Shown one piece after another: positions 34,645 through 46,893 of a DNA stretch of 64,000 bases. Within the stretch, counting starts at the first letter, position 1. Each line of letters opens with the position of its first letter. Position numbers and translations under genes: made by a program. The notes beneath the pieces are model-generated. The model was not told the origin of the DNA. It saw only the letters and a program-made list of their open reading frames with translations, and did not search any database. This DNA is from Telopea speciosissima (lineage: Eukaryota > Streptophyta > Magnoliopsida > Proteales > Proteaceae). The stretch spans positions 9,308,862 to 9,372,861 of the forward strand of contig NC_057918.1 in assembly GCF_018873765.1 (NCBI RefSeq), written 5' to 3'.

Positions 34645-36191
34645 TCAGGAACCACCACCGTCTGACTCACTGGAAGGTGAGGTCCATGGGCTTGATTTTT
34701 CCATAAAGAAATGCTCCGGCAAGTTTTGGAATCTCACTGGGACCCTTTTCACCGGTAAAGATGATCCCGTGTTTTCCACCTTCTTCTTCTTCTGATTCCG
34801 AGCGATGTCTACGCAAGCCCGATCCACCATATCCAAGAAATCTTTAACTATCTCAAATATCTCGAGTGGAGGAACCCCTTCAGCCTTGGAAGCCCCTGAT
34901 TGGTAAAACAGTTTAGTTCTCTTCACAAGCAACATCACCCTTGTCTGCTCTTCTTCCACAACATCAAGCTTTTCTCCCGCAACCTCTAAGAATCCTTTCA
35001 TGTCTCTCACAAACCCACCTCGATCACTCATGCTGGACTGCCCCAAGAACTCCCTAATCTCAGCCATCCGGGCTCTGAGAGCAGGGCATACCTGGGCGAA
35101 GGCATCGTAGTCTATTCTGGCTGCTTTCTTCACGTTTGAGAACTCAACACTGAGTCCTCCGACCACCGGTAACCCAAGCTTTATATACTCCCTCCTCCTT
35201 TCTTCTTTCGCTCCGGCACTCTGTGAGCTGACCCCACTGTCCATATTGCTAATGCTGCTACGGCTGTGGTTATGGTTCATCAGACAACGTTTCCCTTCGT
35301 ACCGGACTACCTCTTCCACTACAAAGTGAAGAAGGGTAGTCTTTCCATCGGTGCTTTTCACATCGGAGAGCTTTCGCAATGCCGTGAGATTGAAGGCTTG
35401 TGCATTGCCTCTGGCAGTTCCTGCGTTCATAATATTGCCTGTCTTGAGGATCGCTTCAAGAAGTTTCACGAAGAGCCCACGAATTCTGAGCTCCTTGCAA
35501 GCCAATTCCAAAGTTTGTAGAGATTCCTTTACTTGTATGATTTCACGGTCGTAGTTTGACCTGAAGAACAGGGCATCTAGACGGGTGAAAGCAGAGGGAA
35601 TAACATTGAGGATGCCGAAGAGGAAGGATTCAGCATCTGCAAGTTTTGTTCGATCCCCATTGAATTCAAGAATTTTGGTTTCTTCTTCTTTGGTTGGAGC
35701 GATTTTGTTCAGTTTTTCGAGGTTTTCAGTATCAAGGCTACGGCCCTCTAAGAGGGCATTGAGGATCTCTTGACGAGATATGGCAAGAGATCTAAGGATT
35801 ATCGCTATGTTTTGAGATTTGTGGGGATCTAAAATGAAGACCCGATCAGATGATTCTCCACTTCTTCCAGGGAGTTTCGAATTGGTTGCAGCATTACTAA
35901 ACAGAGCTTCCATGAGATCACCGTCAAGACTATCAAAGAGAAATAAAAATCAGCAACTCTGTAAGATAAGATAAACTGTTCGTCATCATTAATAAAAGGA
36001 ATGGAATTGAAGGGAATTCGATAAAATCTGATTTTGATTTACCAGAATGAACCACCGTTGTTTAACATGTCCCACACCATGGAATGATCCTTATCGGGTT
36101 TCTCCTTATCCCAATGGAAATGCTTCAGTGGTGATTGTATACCTTTTTTCACCGGAGTTGGCGGTGGAGGAGGAGGTGGTGGATTTTTCAT
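34645..36191 (-). CDS. 5'-truncated formin paralogue with open FH2 domain
   Basis: This is a duplicate of the formin at 27363-29836. The last exon, 35929-34645, is fully open and keeps SNYDREIIQVKESL, GNIMNAGTARGNAQAFNLTA, YIKLGLPVVGGLS and the Ser-rich tail. The preceding exon piece ends at 36043 (donor GT) and joins through TG|T to read GGSFCLDGDLMEALF. Similarity to the first copy stops near 36265-36290, so signal peptide, membrane segment and GOE motif are missing. A frame change separates the retained NPVVLPHSAS remnant from the proline run. The first in-frame Met before the prolines is at 36191; one at 36347 opens non-homologous sequence. The FH2 start reads LKHFHWDK instead of LKPLHWDK. 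It could be a soluble FH2 protein or a young pseudogene; expression decides. Confidence 0.8.
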
Positions 36192-36347
36192 TGGCGGTAA
36201 TGGATGGTGTCGACGCTGAGTGTGGTAGCACCACTGGATTAGAAGGGGATAGTTTCTTGGCTTTCGCCATAGCTTCCAGAGCAATATAAGATGACTAACA
36301 AAAACAGATATGAGATTCAGGGTTGACAAGCTAAGCCCTTGACGCAT

Positions 36348-37162
36348 GAATCATGAAAGAGTCTAAATCTTTTCCCACAATTATCATGATAGAGAAGTCG
36401 TCATCATCATCAAATGATAATGGCTACATAAGATTTGGTAAAGGAATATTTTCCTGATGTACCACACCATATTCTTGCCTTCTTTGACTTACTCTTCTGC
36501 AATCTATCTAACATATATTAAATTTTGGTAACTCAACACAGCACAACTCAACTTGGTTACGTTCACTTAACTCCAAAGAAGGAAAAAAAACAACAAAATT
36601 ACGTTCTTTATGAAGAGGAATCCTTTTTCAGTGATTCAAGTTATCCAAAGTTCCAAACATAATTGATTTTTTCAAATAATTTTAAAGGTATTGAAATTAG
36701 ATTAAAATGAAAATTTATCTCACAAATTAGATGATAGAATAGATAACATGTGCAACCTAGTTTGAATTCTATGTGAACTATGACATGATTAGAATAGATT
36801 ATACTTCCTAGAATGGATTTACGCACAAAATTTCAAAAAGCTTAAAAACATAATAAATAATCAAATTAAGTAATCAAACCTTGATTAGATCATACGTATT
36901 TGTTAGCATCCTAAAATAAAAGAGATAAACCATGGAAAATATGTCACCCTAATTGTACGTATCCTTTAACGTGAGCCAATTTACTAGATCTTATGAATCC
37001 ATCCTGATCTCTATGTTGTTTGCCTAGAAATTGTTGGTTCGGTTGATTCCTTGCTGACTCTTCTTGCCTATGGCTTCTCGTCTTGTATGATAACAGCTCA
37101 TATATGTTATTAGCTCTTAGACTTTCAGACCGTATGCCTGATGTGCTTACTGCCCATATTCT
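36348..37162. other. No recognisable gene
   Basis: AT-rich DNA upstream of the truncated formin, showing no similarity to the first formin's promoter. No feature is seen until the LINE. Confidence 0.45.
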
Positions 37163-38559
37163 TTAGGAAACCTTGCATGAGGTCTTCATTGCTTCATTAC
37201 ATATTGGTAATGATGAAGGTAAAGGAAGGAACTGTCCTAGTAAGCATCTAGTTGGTAGAATGTATTTTAGGATTTTCCATATAAAGATGTTAAATTTTGG
37301 GTGCAAGTTGAGCTTCCATATGGTGTTCAATATGTTTCTATTAGAACTACTTAACCTGTTTGATGAGAGGAGAATTCTATTAAAAAAAAAAGTAGCCAGT
37401 TCTGATGAGAAATTTCCTGATTTGGAGAGAGAGGAGAGATCCAATGATCTTCTTGATCAAAATCACTCAAATTTATTTGTAGAATGGCTGAGGAAATTGT
37501 TCTTGGGAAAAGGGAGGTAATCAAGGCAGAGTTCTAAGACCTGCCTGTTATAAGAGTACTAACAGTAATATACATTGGTTGAGATTGTGAAATTTAGAGT
37601 ATAGCAAATTTCTCTAACTTGGGATCCAAGGATCAGACCAATGACTTGTGTTCCCTTAACCACTTTTACTATTTCATCAGTGTTGGTCTAATTACTTCAA
37701 GGCTGTTCCAGATGATGGAGCCTCTGTTACTTCTCAGGGAGATTATGCAGTTCTTATCCCCACTGAAACATTTGACCTTAAGAACTTGTGCCCAGAGTTT
37801 TTTTATTTTTTGTTTTCTCTGAATCTGAATGACCCCACCAAAAATTTGATTGAATTGATTCCAATTGCTTACAAACTTTTTTGGGGGAGAGAAAACTAGA
37901 CATTGTGTGAGTTGGTATGGAACTAAGGACAAATTTGATAGAGATGTGAACAATGGGTTGAAAGGAATAAGAACTTATCCATGAAAGGAAAAGAGAAATC
38001 CCTAGGTATTTAGCTGATGGATCAAATTCATTGATACTTAGGTGGTGGATGAAAGAAGATCTCAAATGTAAAGAACAGTTTTTGCTAAAGAACATACCAC
38101 TTCACTTTTTAAAAAAATTATTTGTAATGTAAGATTGCTTGGCAAAAAATAATGGTATCATCATCTGTAAAGAGTAGATGGGATATTTCTGGAGCAGTGC
38201 GAGACTGTGAGTCACTTTGTCATCCTTAAACATGTTGAGTTCTCTAGACATCGATAGAAGTCCCATTTGATTCCTCTGGTTGGCTCTATGAAGTCAAAGC
38301 TGCTACTACTTAGTTTAATGGAGTAGGAAGCGGAAGAAATAAGAATGCTAATGAGGTCAAACCATTTACTATCAAATCCCAAAAATTCAACGATTGCTGT
38401 CATGAATCCCCATTCAAGTCCATCATAGGATTGAGACATATTTGGTTTGATGGCAACTAATCCCCCTTTTCCTTTTTTCCGTTTCAAGTAATTGAAACTT
38501 TAAAGCTCTAATGGTGGATTTCGTTTGAAAACCACAAACATTCCAGGAGAGTAACTTCA
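37163..38559 (-). mobile_element. L1-type LINE, internally deleted
   Basis: The minus strand reads as plant L1 ORF2 pieces in order. The endonuclease start MKLLSWNVCGF is at 38559. Then comes a jump into reverse transcriptase (KGGLVAIKPNMSQSYDGLEW, then FIEPTRGI, about 38487-38260), then KYLGISLFLSW...SIPTHTMSSF...FWWGHSDSEK (38000-37840), and finally the zinc-finger-like end KLNLHPKFNIFIWKILKYIL (about 37330). Most of the endonuclease and the middle of the reverse transcriptase are missing, and frames change several times, so it is dead. Sequence from 38560 to about 38950 may be its 5' region. Confidence 0.85.
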
Positions 38560-39355
38560 TTATGAAAGCTAATAATCAGAGGATACGATTAAGGTACTTA
38601 TTGTTCAGATACAGTAACTGAAAGGAAATAGCTAAGAACAATGTATGAAGACAACGAAGAAATCAAATAAATTAAAGGCAACAGGAGATGAAGGTTTCGG
38701 TACTACCCGAAATGAAGTCCTTGGGGCTTCTCATGCGTCCGTGTTCACACTTGCATCTTCCACTGAAACGAACTGTCGGTTGTGAAGATCGCCGGAGTTC
38801 GTGCTCTGTTTTCATCTCAGAAACCCGATTTCGCATCTTCTCTTGAGATTGCAGAAGAGGATGTAGACAGATTGATGAGCTATTTTGAGATACGGTGGAG
38901 AATTTCTAGATTCCTTCCCCAGATTTTCATCATCACTCCTCTTCCTTCTGGTTGTTAGAATGTTAGGTTTGGTGGGTCTCCTCCATTTGGATTTGATTGT
39001 TCATCTGGTTGAGACTTGACAGTTGAGAGTTATTGAGGACTGGTCTCCCACATTTCCCTTCTGGGGAGGTGTGAATGAAGCATTCAAATCAATAGATAGG
39101 ATTGGTCTGTCGCCCAACAACGATATGGATCGGCTTTGATTGGACAGTTTTACCCTGGTGAAATTCTTTTCTGGGCAGATTTACTCCTGAATCGGAGCAT
39201 GCCGATACCGATACAGATCATAGATGGGCCTAGTTTCTCTTCACCCATGGTGAAAAGAGAATCTCTTCACTCAATCTAATCTTCTGGCTGAATTGGGAAA
39301 GGATATTTTCATATCATACAGTAAGGATGGTTGGAATTGGAAAATGGATTGCTAC

Positions 39356-39631
39356 TAGGGTTTAAAAATCGTGATCGAGAATCAGGCCATGAATCGGTCC
39401 GATTTATGGTAGATCCAATTGGTTCTATGCCATTTTGTGGTGAAAATAGAATCAGAAAATCAAGAATCGATCAAATTACAGACTAGAAATCAAACGGTTC
39501 GGATTAGACGGCCAATTTGATTCTGAATCAAGCTGTAACAATTAGAGACTATAAAAATTCGGATTGGTGATAGTTGATTCCACTCTAAATTGATGGATTC
39601 ACCGATCCAATTCCCAATTCTTGAAACCTTG
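39356..39631. mobile_element. hAT-like MITE related to the formin-stop element
   Basis: This 276-bp element has imperfect ends TAGGGTTTAAAAATCG and CAATTCTTGAAACCTTG. Flanks ATTGCTAC (39348-39355) and ATTGGTAC (39632-39639) match at 7 of 8. The ends resemble those of the element at 27153, suggesting one family. Confidence 0.75.
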
Positions 39632-39639
39632 ATTGGTAC

Positions 39640-40741
39640 CACAATTGACCGATTCCAATACCTTTCGAATCAAGCCAGAAATTGAATTGATTGACTTGAC
39701 CATCTCACCCTTTTTTCTCTCTCTCTCTCTCTCTCTTAACAATGCATTTTGAATTTATACTATTTGAATAAGAGAAGGAAAACAAAGCCGTGAGGGTTTC
39801 TTACTGTTTTAAAATACAAATTTATTATTTTACTCAATTCAATTTATAAAAGGAATCGACTTTACTAAACTCATCAAGTCTGTCTAGCCTCATCAAGTCT
39901 GTCTAGCCTCGGGTAAAAATACCGAGTCTTATTAGAGTCCAATGAATCGTCCAGTCAAAAACCGATTTTCTAATTACATAACTTTCAAGGTTTCTAGTTT
40001 TTTTTTTTTTTTAAAGTATCATGAGAAACTGCCACGTGACAGCATATATTGGATGGTATGGATGTCAGCGATTCTAATTCGAATCGATGGACACGCCGAG
40101 TCATAGATAGTTATTTTTTATGGAACTCAAAATCCAATCATAGTGTCAAAATATTTGTGTGGTCAAAAAATCAGCACTACCGGCAATCTTTATCCATTTG
40201 ATATGTTCTTGAAACACTTAAATTAATGTTTACCCGTTGCACTTCAATAAATAAATGAACATTACAGACTGACTGTGATCTTATGAAAATCTGATTATTA
40301 TTATTTTTAACCAAGAAATCTTTGAATGATACTCTTTGGTCATTTATGCTGGCTGGATCCCACCAAATCCTTGGAACCTGATGCATCATCGATCATGTGG
40401 TTGATGTATTTAGAAGAAGAAATCCAGAACGAAGTAAAAGACCCAAGATCTTGATAATTGAAACTTCCATCTCTCTCTCTCCAGTCTCCTCCTCACGCCT
40501 ACTCGCTTTGAGTCATGTTAGGGGTTCGCGCGATTCAAGTTATAGGTCACCGAAGAAGACTGTTGTATCCCCCTCATTAAGACATGTCAAAATACGTATC
40601 ATTTATCGTGTCATGTACAACAACAAAAAAGTGTAATCTAAAACCTTTATCACAGAAGGAAGAAGAAATGCACAATTTCTTCTCCAAGTAACCAAAAAAT
40701 ATTTTGGGTTAACTGGATTGATGATCAAGCTCCTCGCAGAA
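39640..40741. other. Intergenic, microsatellites only
   Basis: Contains a CT microsatellite at about 39715-39736, a 19-bp tandem duplication (CTCATCAAGTCTGTCTAGC, about 39870-39908) and a T run at about 39999. No gene is recognised. The 3' end of the response regulator transcript should lie in the last few hundred bases. Confidence 0.5.
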
Positions 40742-41938
<1,197 letters not shown>

Positions 41939-42040
41939 TACAGCTAAATTCTGAATCCAGTCGAAGGAATTGTGCAGAGGAAGAACACAGTGAATGAAGA
42001 TGAGAACGATTGAACGAAGGAAGCTATTATTCTTGGCCGC

Positions 42041-42050
42041 CTTTATATGC
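42041..42050 (-). promoter_or_regulatory. Likely TATA box of the response regulator
   Basis: The minus strand reads GCATATAAAG about 105 bases before the start codon. A plant transcription start some 30 bases further on would leave a 5' leader of about 75 bases, which is plausible. Confidence 0.6.
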
Positions 42051-42204
42051 ACTGTTTTTCTGTATATCTGTCTCCTTGGTTTTATACACATTTAATAATG
42101 TTGTTAGATCATTATATCTGTCCTCCTCTATCTCGTGGTGGTCTCTTCTTTACTTTTTGTCTTTCTCTTTCTCTCTCTCTCATCATATATCCATCACATA
42201 TCTT

Positions 42205-42280
42205 TCTCAGAAATCTGAAAATCTACTTTTTTAAGCAACGCGAGATTCTGAAATCCGCTTTCGTGCGATCTGCAAATCTA
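42205..42280 (-). promoter_or_regulatory. Cluster of type-B regulator core motifs
   Basis: In the sense of the gene, three AGATT cores lie at 42216-42212, 42224-42220 and 42279-42275, with a GGATT near 42256 and one AGATT on the other strand at 42243. Type-B response regulators bind (A/G)GAT(T/C) and activate type-A genes. The motif is short, so the cluster is suggestive only. Confidence 0.4.
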
Positions 42281-42479
42281 CCCGAATTCTCTCTCTATTG
42301 TCCTCTCCGTAAGTGGATAAGTGCGCATCACTAGTCACCCCATCGGCCCACAGTAAATTATAATTTCCTTTATTTCTGAAAACACCCCTCTTTTTTCATG
42401 AATTTCTATTATCACCCATTATCGTATGCTTGAACCCACGAGCCCTCATTTTTTTTATTTTTTTTTTTTAAATTCATTC

Positions 42480-43045
42480 TTAAAATAATGGGAGAAGGTT
42501 CGCTGCCTGGCAGCATGGCGCCTACACCAGCGTGGGGGGACCAATCAGCCTGTAAGGGAGCGTTAAGAAGGCGGGGCGGCTATTTTACCTCCCTATGTGT
42601 TTGGACGCAGGCACCACATTGCCAGGCAAAGATTTTTTTTCCCTAAAATAATAAAGGGAAAAAAACGTTGTCTGGTGCCTGACAACATGGCCCTTGCGCC
42701 AGCGTGGGGACCAATCAGTGTATAAGGGAGCATAAATAGGGGCGAGATTTTTGGTATTTGTAGGGGTGGGGTGGCTATTTTGCCTCCCTATGTGTCTGGA
42801 CGCAGGCACCACATTGTCAGTCAAGGGTTTTTTTCCCCTACAATAATAAAGGGGGAAAAAAGGTTGTTTGGTGCCTTACAACATGGCCCTTGCGCCAGTG
42901 TGGGACCAATCAGTGTGTAAGGGATCATAAACAAGGGTGAGATTTTTGGTATTTGTACGGGCAAGGCGGCTATTTTGCCTCCCTATGTGTCTGGATGCAA
43001 GCACCACGTTGCCAAGCAAGGTTTTTTTTTCTTTAAAATAATAAA
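42480..43045. repeat. Tandem array of a foldback unit, about three copies
   Basis: Three direct units of about 175-195 bp (about 42480-42654, 42655-42849, 42850-43045) share GCCAGCGTGGGGACCAATCA, GGCTATTTTGCCTCCCTATG, GGACGCAGGCACCAC and AATAATAAA. Within each unit GGTGCCTG pairs with CAGGCACC, so each is itself a foldback. A diverged fourth partial unit runs to about 43190. Confidence 0.88.
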
Positions 43046-43628
43046 GAGAAAAAAAAACGTTGTCTAGTCATGTTACCTGCGCCCGCACACAAGGGGATGA
43101 AACGACGCCTTACCCCTCCTGTTGGATGCCCTTGTACATTCCCTCATTGGCTTAGTGTTGGTGTAGGGACTATGCAACTGGGCAACATTTTTTCTTCCCA
43201 TGAACAAAATAATCCAGGCTCACCACCAAGAAAATAGGAGCACAAAAAAGAGTGTTTGGGGATTCACATATCAGGGAGGAGAGAAGGTGTGAGACGGTAT
43301 GTGATAATGAGATTCTGGACAACATTTTTCAAAAAAAAATCTACCAAAATATAATTGGAGTAAGGCTTTTCAATAATAAAAAAAACCCTTAAATATAGGA
43401 CTCGACAAGCTCATTAACCAAAAAAAATTCCTAGTCTACATAGAATACTTGATCTGTAGTAGATTGAATAGAGTTAATACATTATGTACAGATAGGCACG
43501 AAGACTCCCTACTCGCATGTTAAGTTTCAGTTCAATAAAAATTTTCAAATTACAAAACAAAGCACTGAGAAACTCAAAACTTGTTGTATGGATAGCCAAG
43601 GTGATAGAGGGGAATGTATATAATTGAA

Positions 43629-43797
43629 GGGAAAAATAACTTTGTCCGGGAGTGTGACCTACACCTGCACTCCCATGAGTCTATCTCTCTCCTCCCCATT
43701 TCAAAAGACATCTCCGCCCCCTTGTTTTGAGGAGGAGAGAGATAGACTCATCAGAGTGCTGGCGTTGGCCGCACTCCTGAACAGAAAACTACTTCCC
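43629..43797. mobile_element. Mutator-like MITE, copy 1, with 9-bp target duplication
   Basis: A 169-bp foldback element with ends GGGAAAAATAACTTTGTCC and TGAACAGAAAACTACTTCCC, and inner pairing of GAGTCTATCTCTCTCCTCC with GGAGGAGAGAGATAGACTC. Perfect 9-bp duplications ATAATTGAA lie at 43620-43628 and 43798-43806. The 9-bp length points to the Mutator superfamily. Confidence 0.85.
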
Positions 43798-44000
43798 ATA
43801 ATTGAATTAGGACAAAAAAATCCTTCTTGTATGGATAGGCAAGGTAAAGGGGGAGATATATAATTGAATTAGGACTGAAAATTGAAGCCTAATCTAACTA
43901 AACCATTTGCTAAATATCTAATCCCTCAAGATATAATATTTTCCAACTGTATGCTATCATCTAGAGTGAGGGTAGCACAATGTATGTCCCTAGAGGTGAT

Positions 44001-44436
44001 TAGGGATGTAAACGGATCGGATTCGGATCGGATACGGATCGGATGTGATCGGAGCCGGATATTCCCTGGTCGAATACGGATACCTCTAAACGGATTCGGA
44101 TGCGGATCGGATTCGGATTTTCAACCATCCGTTTACATCTCTGCCTTGTGTAACCCGGACCTTCCTCCCCCTAGCGGATACAATTCACTCTCAACCCATA
44201 TCTCTTAGATCATGATTCTCTTTTCATCATATTCTAGAACTTATTTAATCTTCAAAAACCCTTGAAATCATTATTTACTTAATTTTTTATTATTAAGTAT
44301 TCGGATTTTTTTTCGGACGAATTTTAATCGGAGTATTCGGATTATTTTCCGGATATCTCTAAACGAATACGGATGCCCCTAAACGAATACGGATGCGAAT
44401 TCGGATTCGGATTTCGGTTATCCATTTACATCCCTA
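44001..44436. mobile_element. hAT-like MITE with perfect 8-bp target duplication
   Basis: This 436-bp element starts TAGGGATGTAAACGGATCGG and ends CCATTTACATCCCTA. Perfect duplications GAGGTGAT lie at 43993-44000 and 44437-44444. CGGATTCGGAT words repeat densely at both ends, with an AT-rich centre. It has no coding capacity and looks young. Confidence 0.93.
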
Positions 44437-44693
44437 GAGGTGATGATTTATGTTGTAGCATTTGAGTAGCTTGATTAGTTGGCAAGCACTACCTCTTGAT
44501 TGTTTGATAATCCTATTTGGTGAACATGTTAGGTATATTTGGATCATAATCCAGCAAGAAGCGTGACACTTACATTCTCCAAGTTATTGTGGTATGGCCT
44601 AAAAGATCATATAACAATTGCATGCTTAGGGTTATACAAGGAAAGAAAAAGGGCGAAGTTCAAATGTATTCCTAGATTTTGATATAGGGCGTT

Positions 44694-44814
44694 GTTCTCT
44701 GTGCCGCAACACAGCCTGCGCCCAGGTACATGGGGGTGGGCGCAATGACCACCCTGCCTCCCTGCATAGGCTGCCCATGTGCCTGGACGTAGGTTGTGCT
44801 ACAGCACAGAGAAC
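44694..44814. mobile_element. Small foldback MITE
   Basis: A 121-bp inverted repeat. GTTCTCTGTGCCGCAACACAG at the left mirrors TGTGCTACAGCACAGAGAAC at the right, and pairing continues into CCTGCGCCCAGG / CCTGGACGTAGG. The interior word ACCACCCTGCCTCCCTGCAT resembles the units at 42.5-43.0 kb. Confidence 0.75.
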
Positions 44815-46723
44815 ATTCTCCTTTTTGATATTTAGTGATTTAATATGTTGTGATTATCATCCCAAAGCCAACCAAATGAATGAGGAAAGAGCACCCCCAA
44901 GGAGTAAGCAGCTTCCTCGAAGTTTATTATTATGATTGCAATGGAAAAAGCATTTCTTCTTTGACTTGATTGAAATCTTGACCATGTTTCCCTCTCTCTT
45001 GATACAGGTATGGAAAGCTGCCAGTGGAGGGTACACTAGCACTTTTTTTCTATCTCTCCTCTCGTGAAATGACCTTGCTGCTCTCGTATCTATGATAGTA
45101 TTTTGTTGCACATCTTTGGTGTGCTTCCCTAAGCTGCTTGCTTAGAGAACTCTCTCTCTCTTATTTAAGTAACTAAAGTCAGAGAAAAAGAGTTGGACTT
45201 GCTCCGATGGAAAGACAAAAGAGTGGTGAGGAGAGAAAGCATGAAATTCATCATTTTGTTAAAAAAATTATATTTTTTAGATGAAATTTTTATTAGTTAT
45301 AACACTAGAAGCTTTGAGGTAAATCTTGGTTTTGAAAATCTTACAAAATCTTTTTTAGGCACATGTAAATGTCATTGTTCAATTTAGCTCCATGGACCAC
45401 CTAATGTTAAAGTGTTGCGTTCTTGCTTTATGAATGATAGTTACTGAAATATTTTTTTACTTCTTGTTTGGATAGGTGAGGCTTGAAAAAGTGTCACCAC
45501 ATGATCGATTTGTTATATATCTACAGGAAAAATGGATCAGGTTGATGCGAGACAAAGCAATGAAATAATTAACACCTGCACAAATGTAACACACCTATAA
45601 CGGTGTCATTCAAATTCCATATTTATTTTGAGGAATTTTTTGTTGTAAATGGTAATGGTGGGGAAAAAGTGCATAATGTTACTTTTTCGCCTTTTTAGTG
45701 TAAGACTTTTTTTCTTATAATGAGAACAAATCCTGTCGTTTTAATTGTTTATTCAAAAATATGCTTTTAATAATAGTGATATTTCATTTTCAAATAATTT
45801 TTAAAATCTTTTTTACCTGTACATAAAATAAATTTTGAATAAAACAAAAGACGTCAAAAGAAGGTTACAATTTCTGACTTCTCAATTTTTTTGTGACAAA
45901 AAAAATCACTTTTTTTTTTTTTTTTAAAGAAAAGGAAATACAATAGTGCCACCTCCTTTTTTCTTTTTCTTTTTTGAGTGCTTCCATATCCACTAGGGGC
46001 CGATTATTGAATTGGGCGCTCTAGGGGCAGCCCCTTATTGCGGTGTGGGGGAGATTGCATGCCAAGAATCATGCGGGCAAGAGGTTTTGATCCATTTATC
46101 TGATCCTCAGGCATGCTCTAAAGTAGAAGAAAGTATCATATGGGCTACAACTAAAAGGGAGAGAGAGCGGGCTCTATTGGTGTAGTGATCTAGCCTGCAT
46201 TCCAATGACGTAGGGGTGTGACCCAAACATACTATTCGTTAATAAATGCCACAGTTTACCAAAAAATAAAAATACATGCCATAGAACTAGAAGGTAGTTT
46301 TGTGAGCCACCCAAGGAAGGGACTGTTTATTATATTTAAGCGTTGGGAGAGGGTTTTTTGAGCAAGCGGCATAAAAGAAGGCCTCAATGAGGTGTGGTAT
46401 AATGGTATCATACATGGGAGAGTAGGGAAATCAATTCATGTGAGGAGGAAAAAGACACACATAGGTGCGTATACAACTTTTTCCCTTTAAATGTCTATTA
46501 AATGAATTAATGTAGAGTGTGTCCATACTCTATACCATCTTCCAAAACCCAAACCCAAAACAAAGGATAAGATACGGATGGTACCACAAATATGAATTTG
46601 GCACATATTTGAATTTGCCATGTCACCACATCAATGATATGCAATATTTGGGTTATTGGATATCTTTCCAATACATTGAGGGTCAAAAGTTGTTGTGCAG
46701 TATGAACCATCAAGGATTGGAAT
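44815..46723. other. No recognisable gene
   Basis: AT-rich DNA with a T run at about 45910 and GA or CT microsatellites. The frames are short and I recognise none. Confidence 0.4.
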
Positions 46724-46893
46724 GGGGAAAAAGTTCTTTGTTTGGGAGTGTGGCCTATGCCAACACTCCCATGAGTCTATCTCTCTCTTTCCCATGTAAA
46801 AAGATATTTCTGCCCCCTTGTTTTAATAAAAAGAGAGATAGACACATGGGAGTGCTGACATAGGTCACACTCTCGTACAGAAAACTGCTTCCC
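46724..46893. mobile_element. Mutator-like MITE, copy 2
   Basis: About 170 bp, same family as the element at 43629. It shares GGGAGTGTGGCCTA, CACTCCCATGAGTCTATCTC, TGCCCCCTTGTTTT and CAGAAAACTGCTTCCC. No clean target duplication remains, so it is probably older. Confidence 0.8.

Noticed and set aside
42480-43190. CRISPR-like regular repeats
   Set aside because: The units are about 175-195 bp, contiguous and individually foldback, in a plant nuclear context; this is a tandem MITE array.
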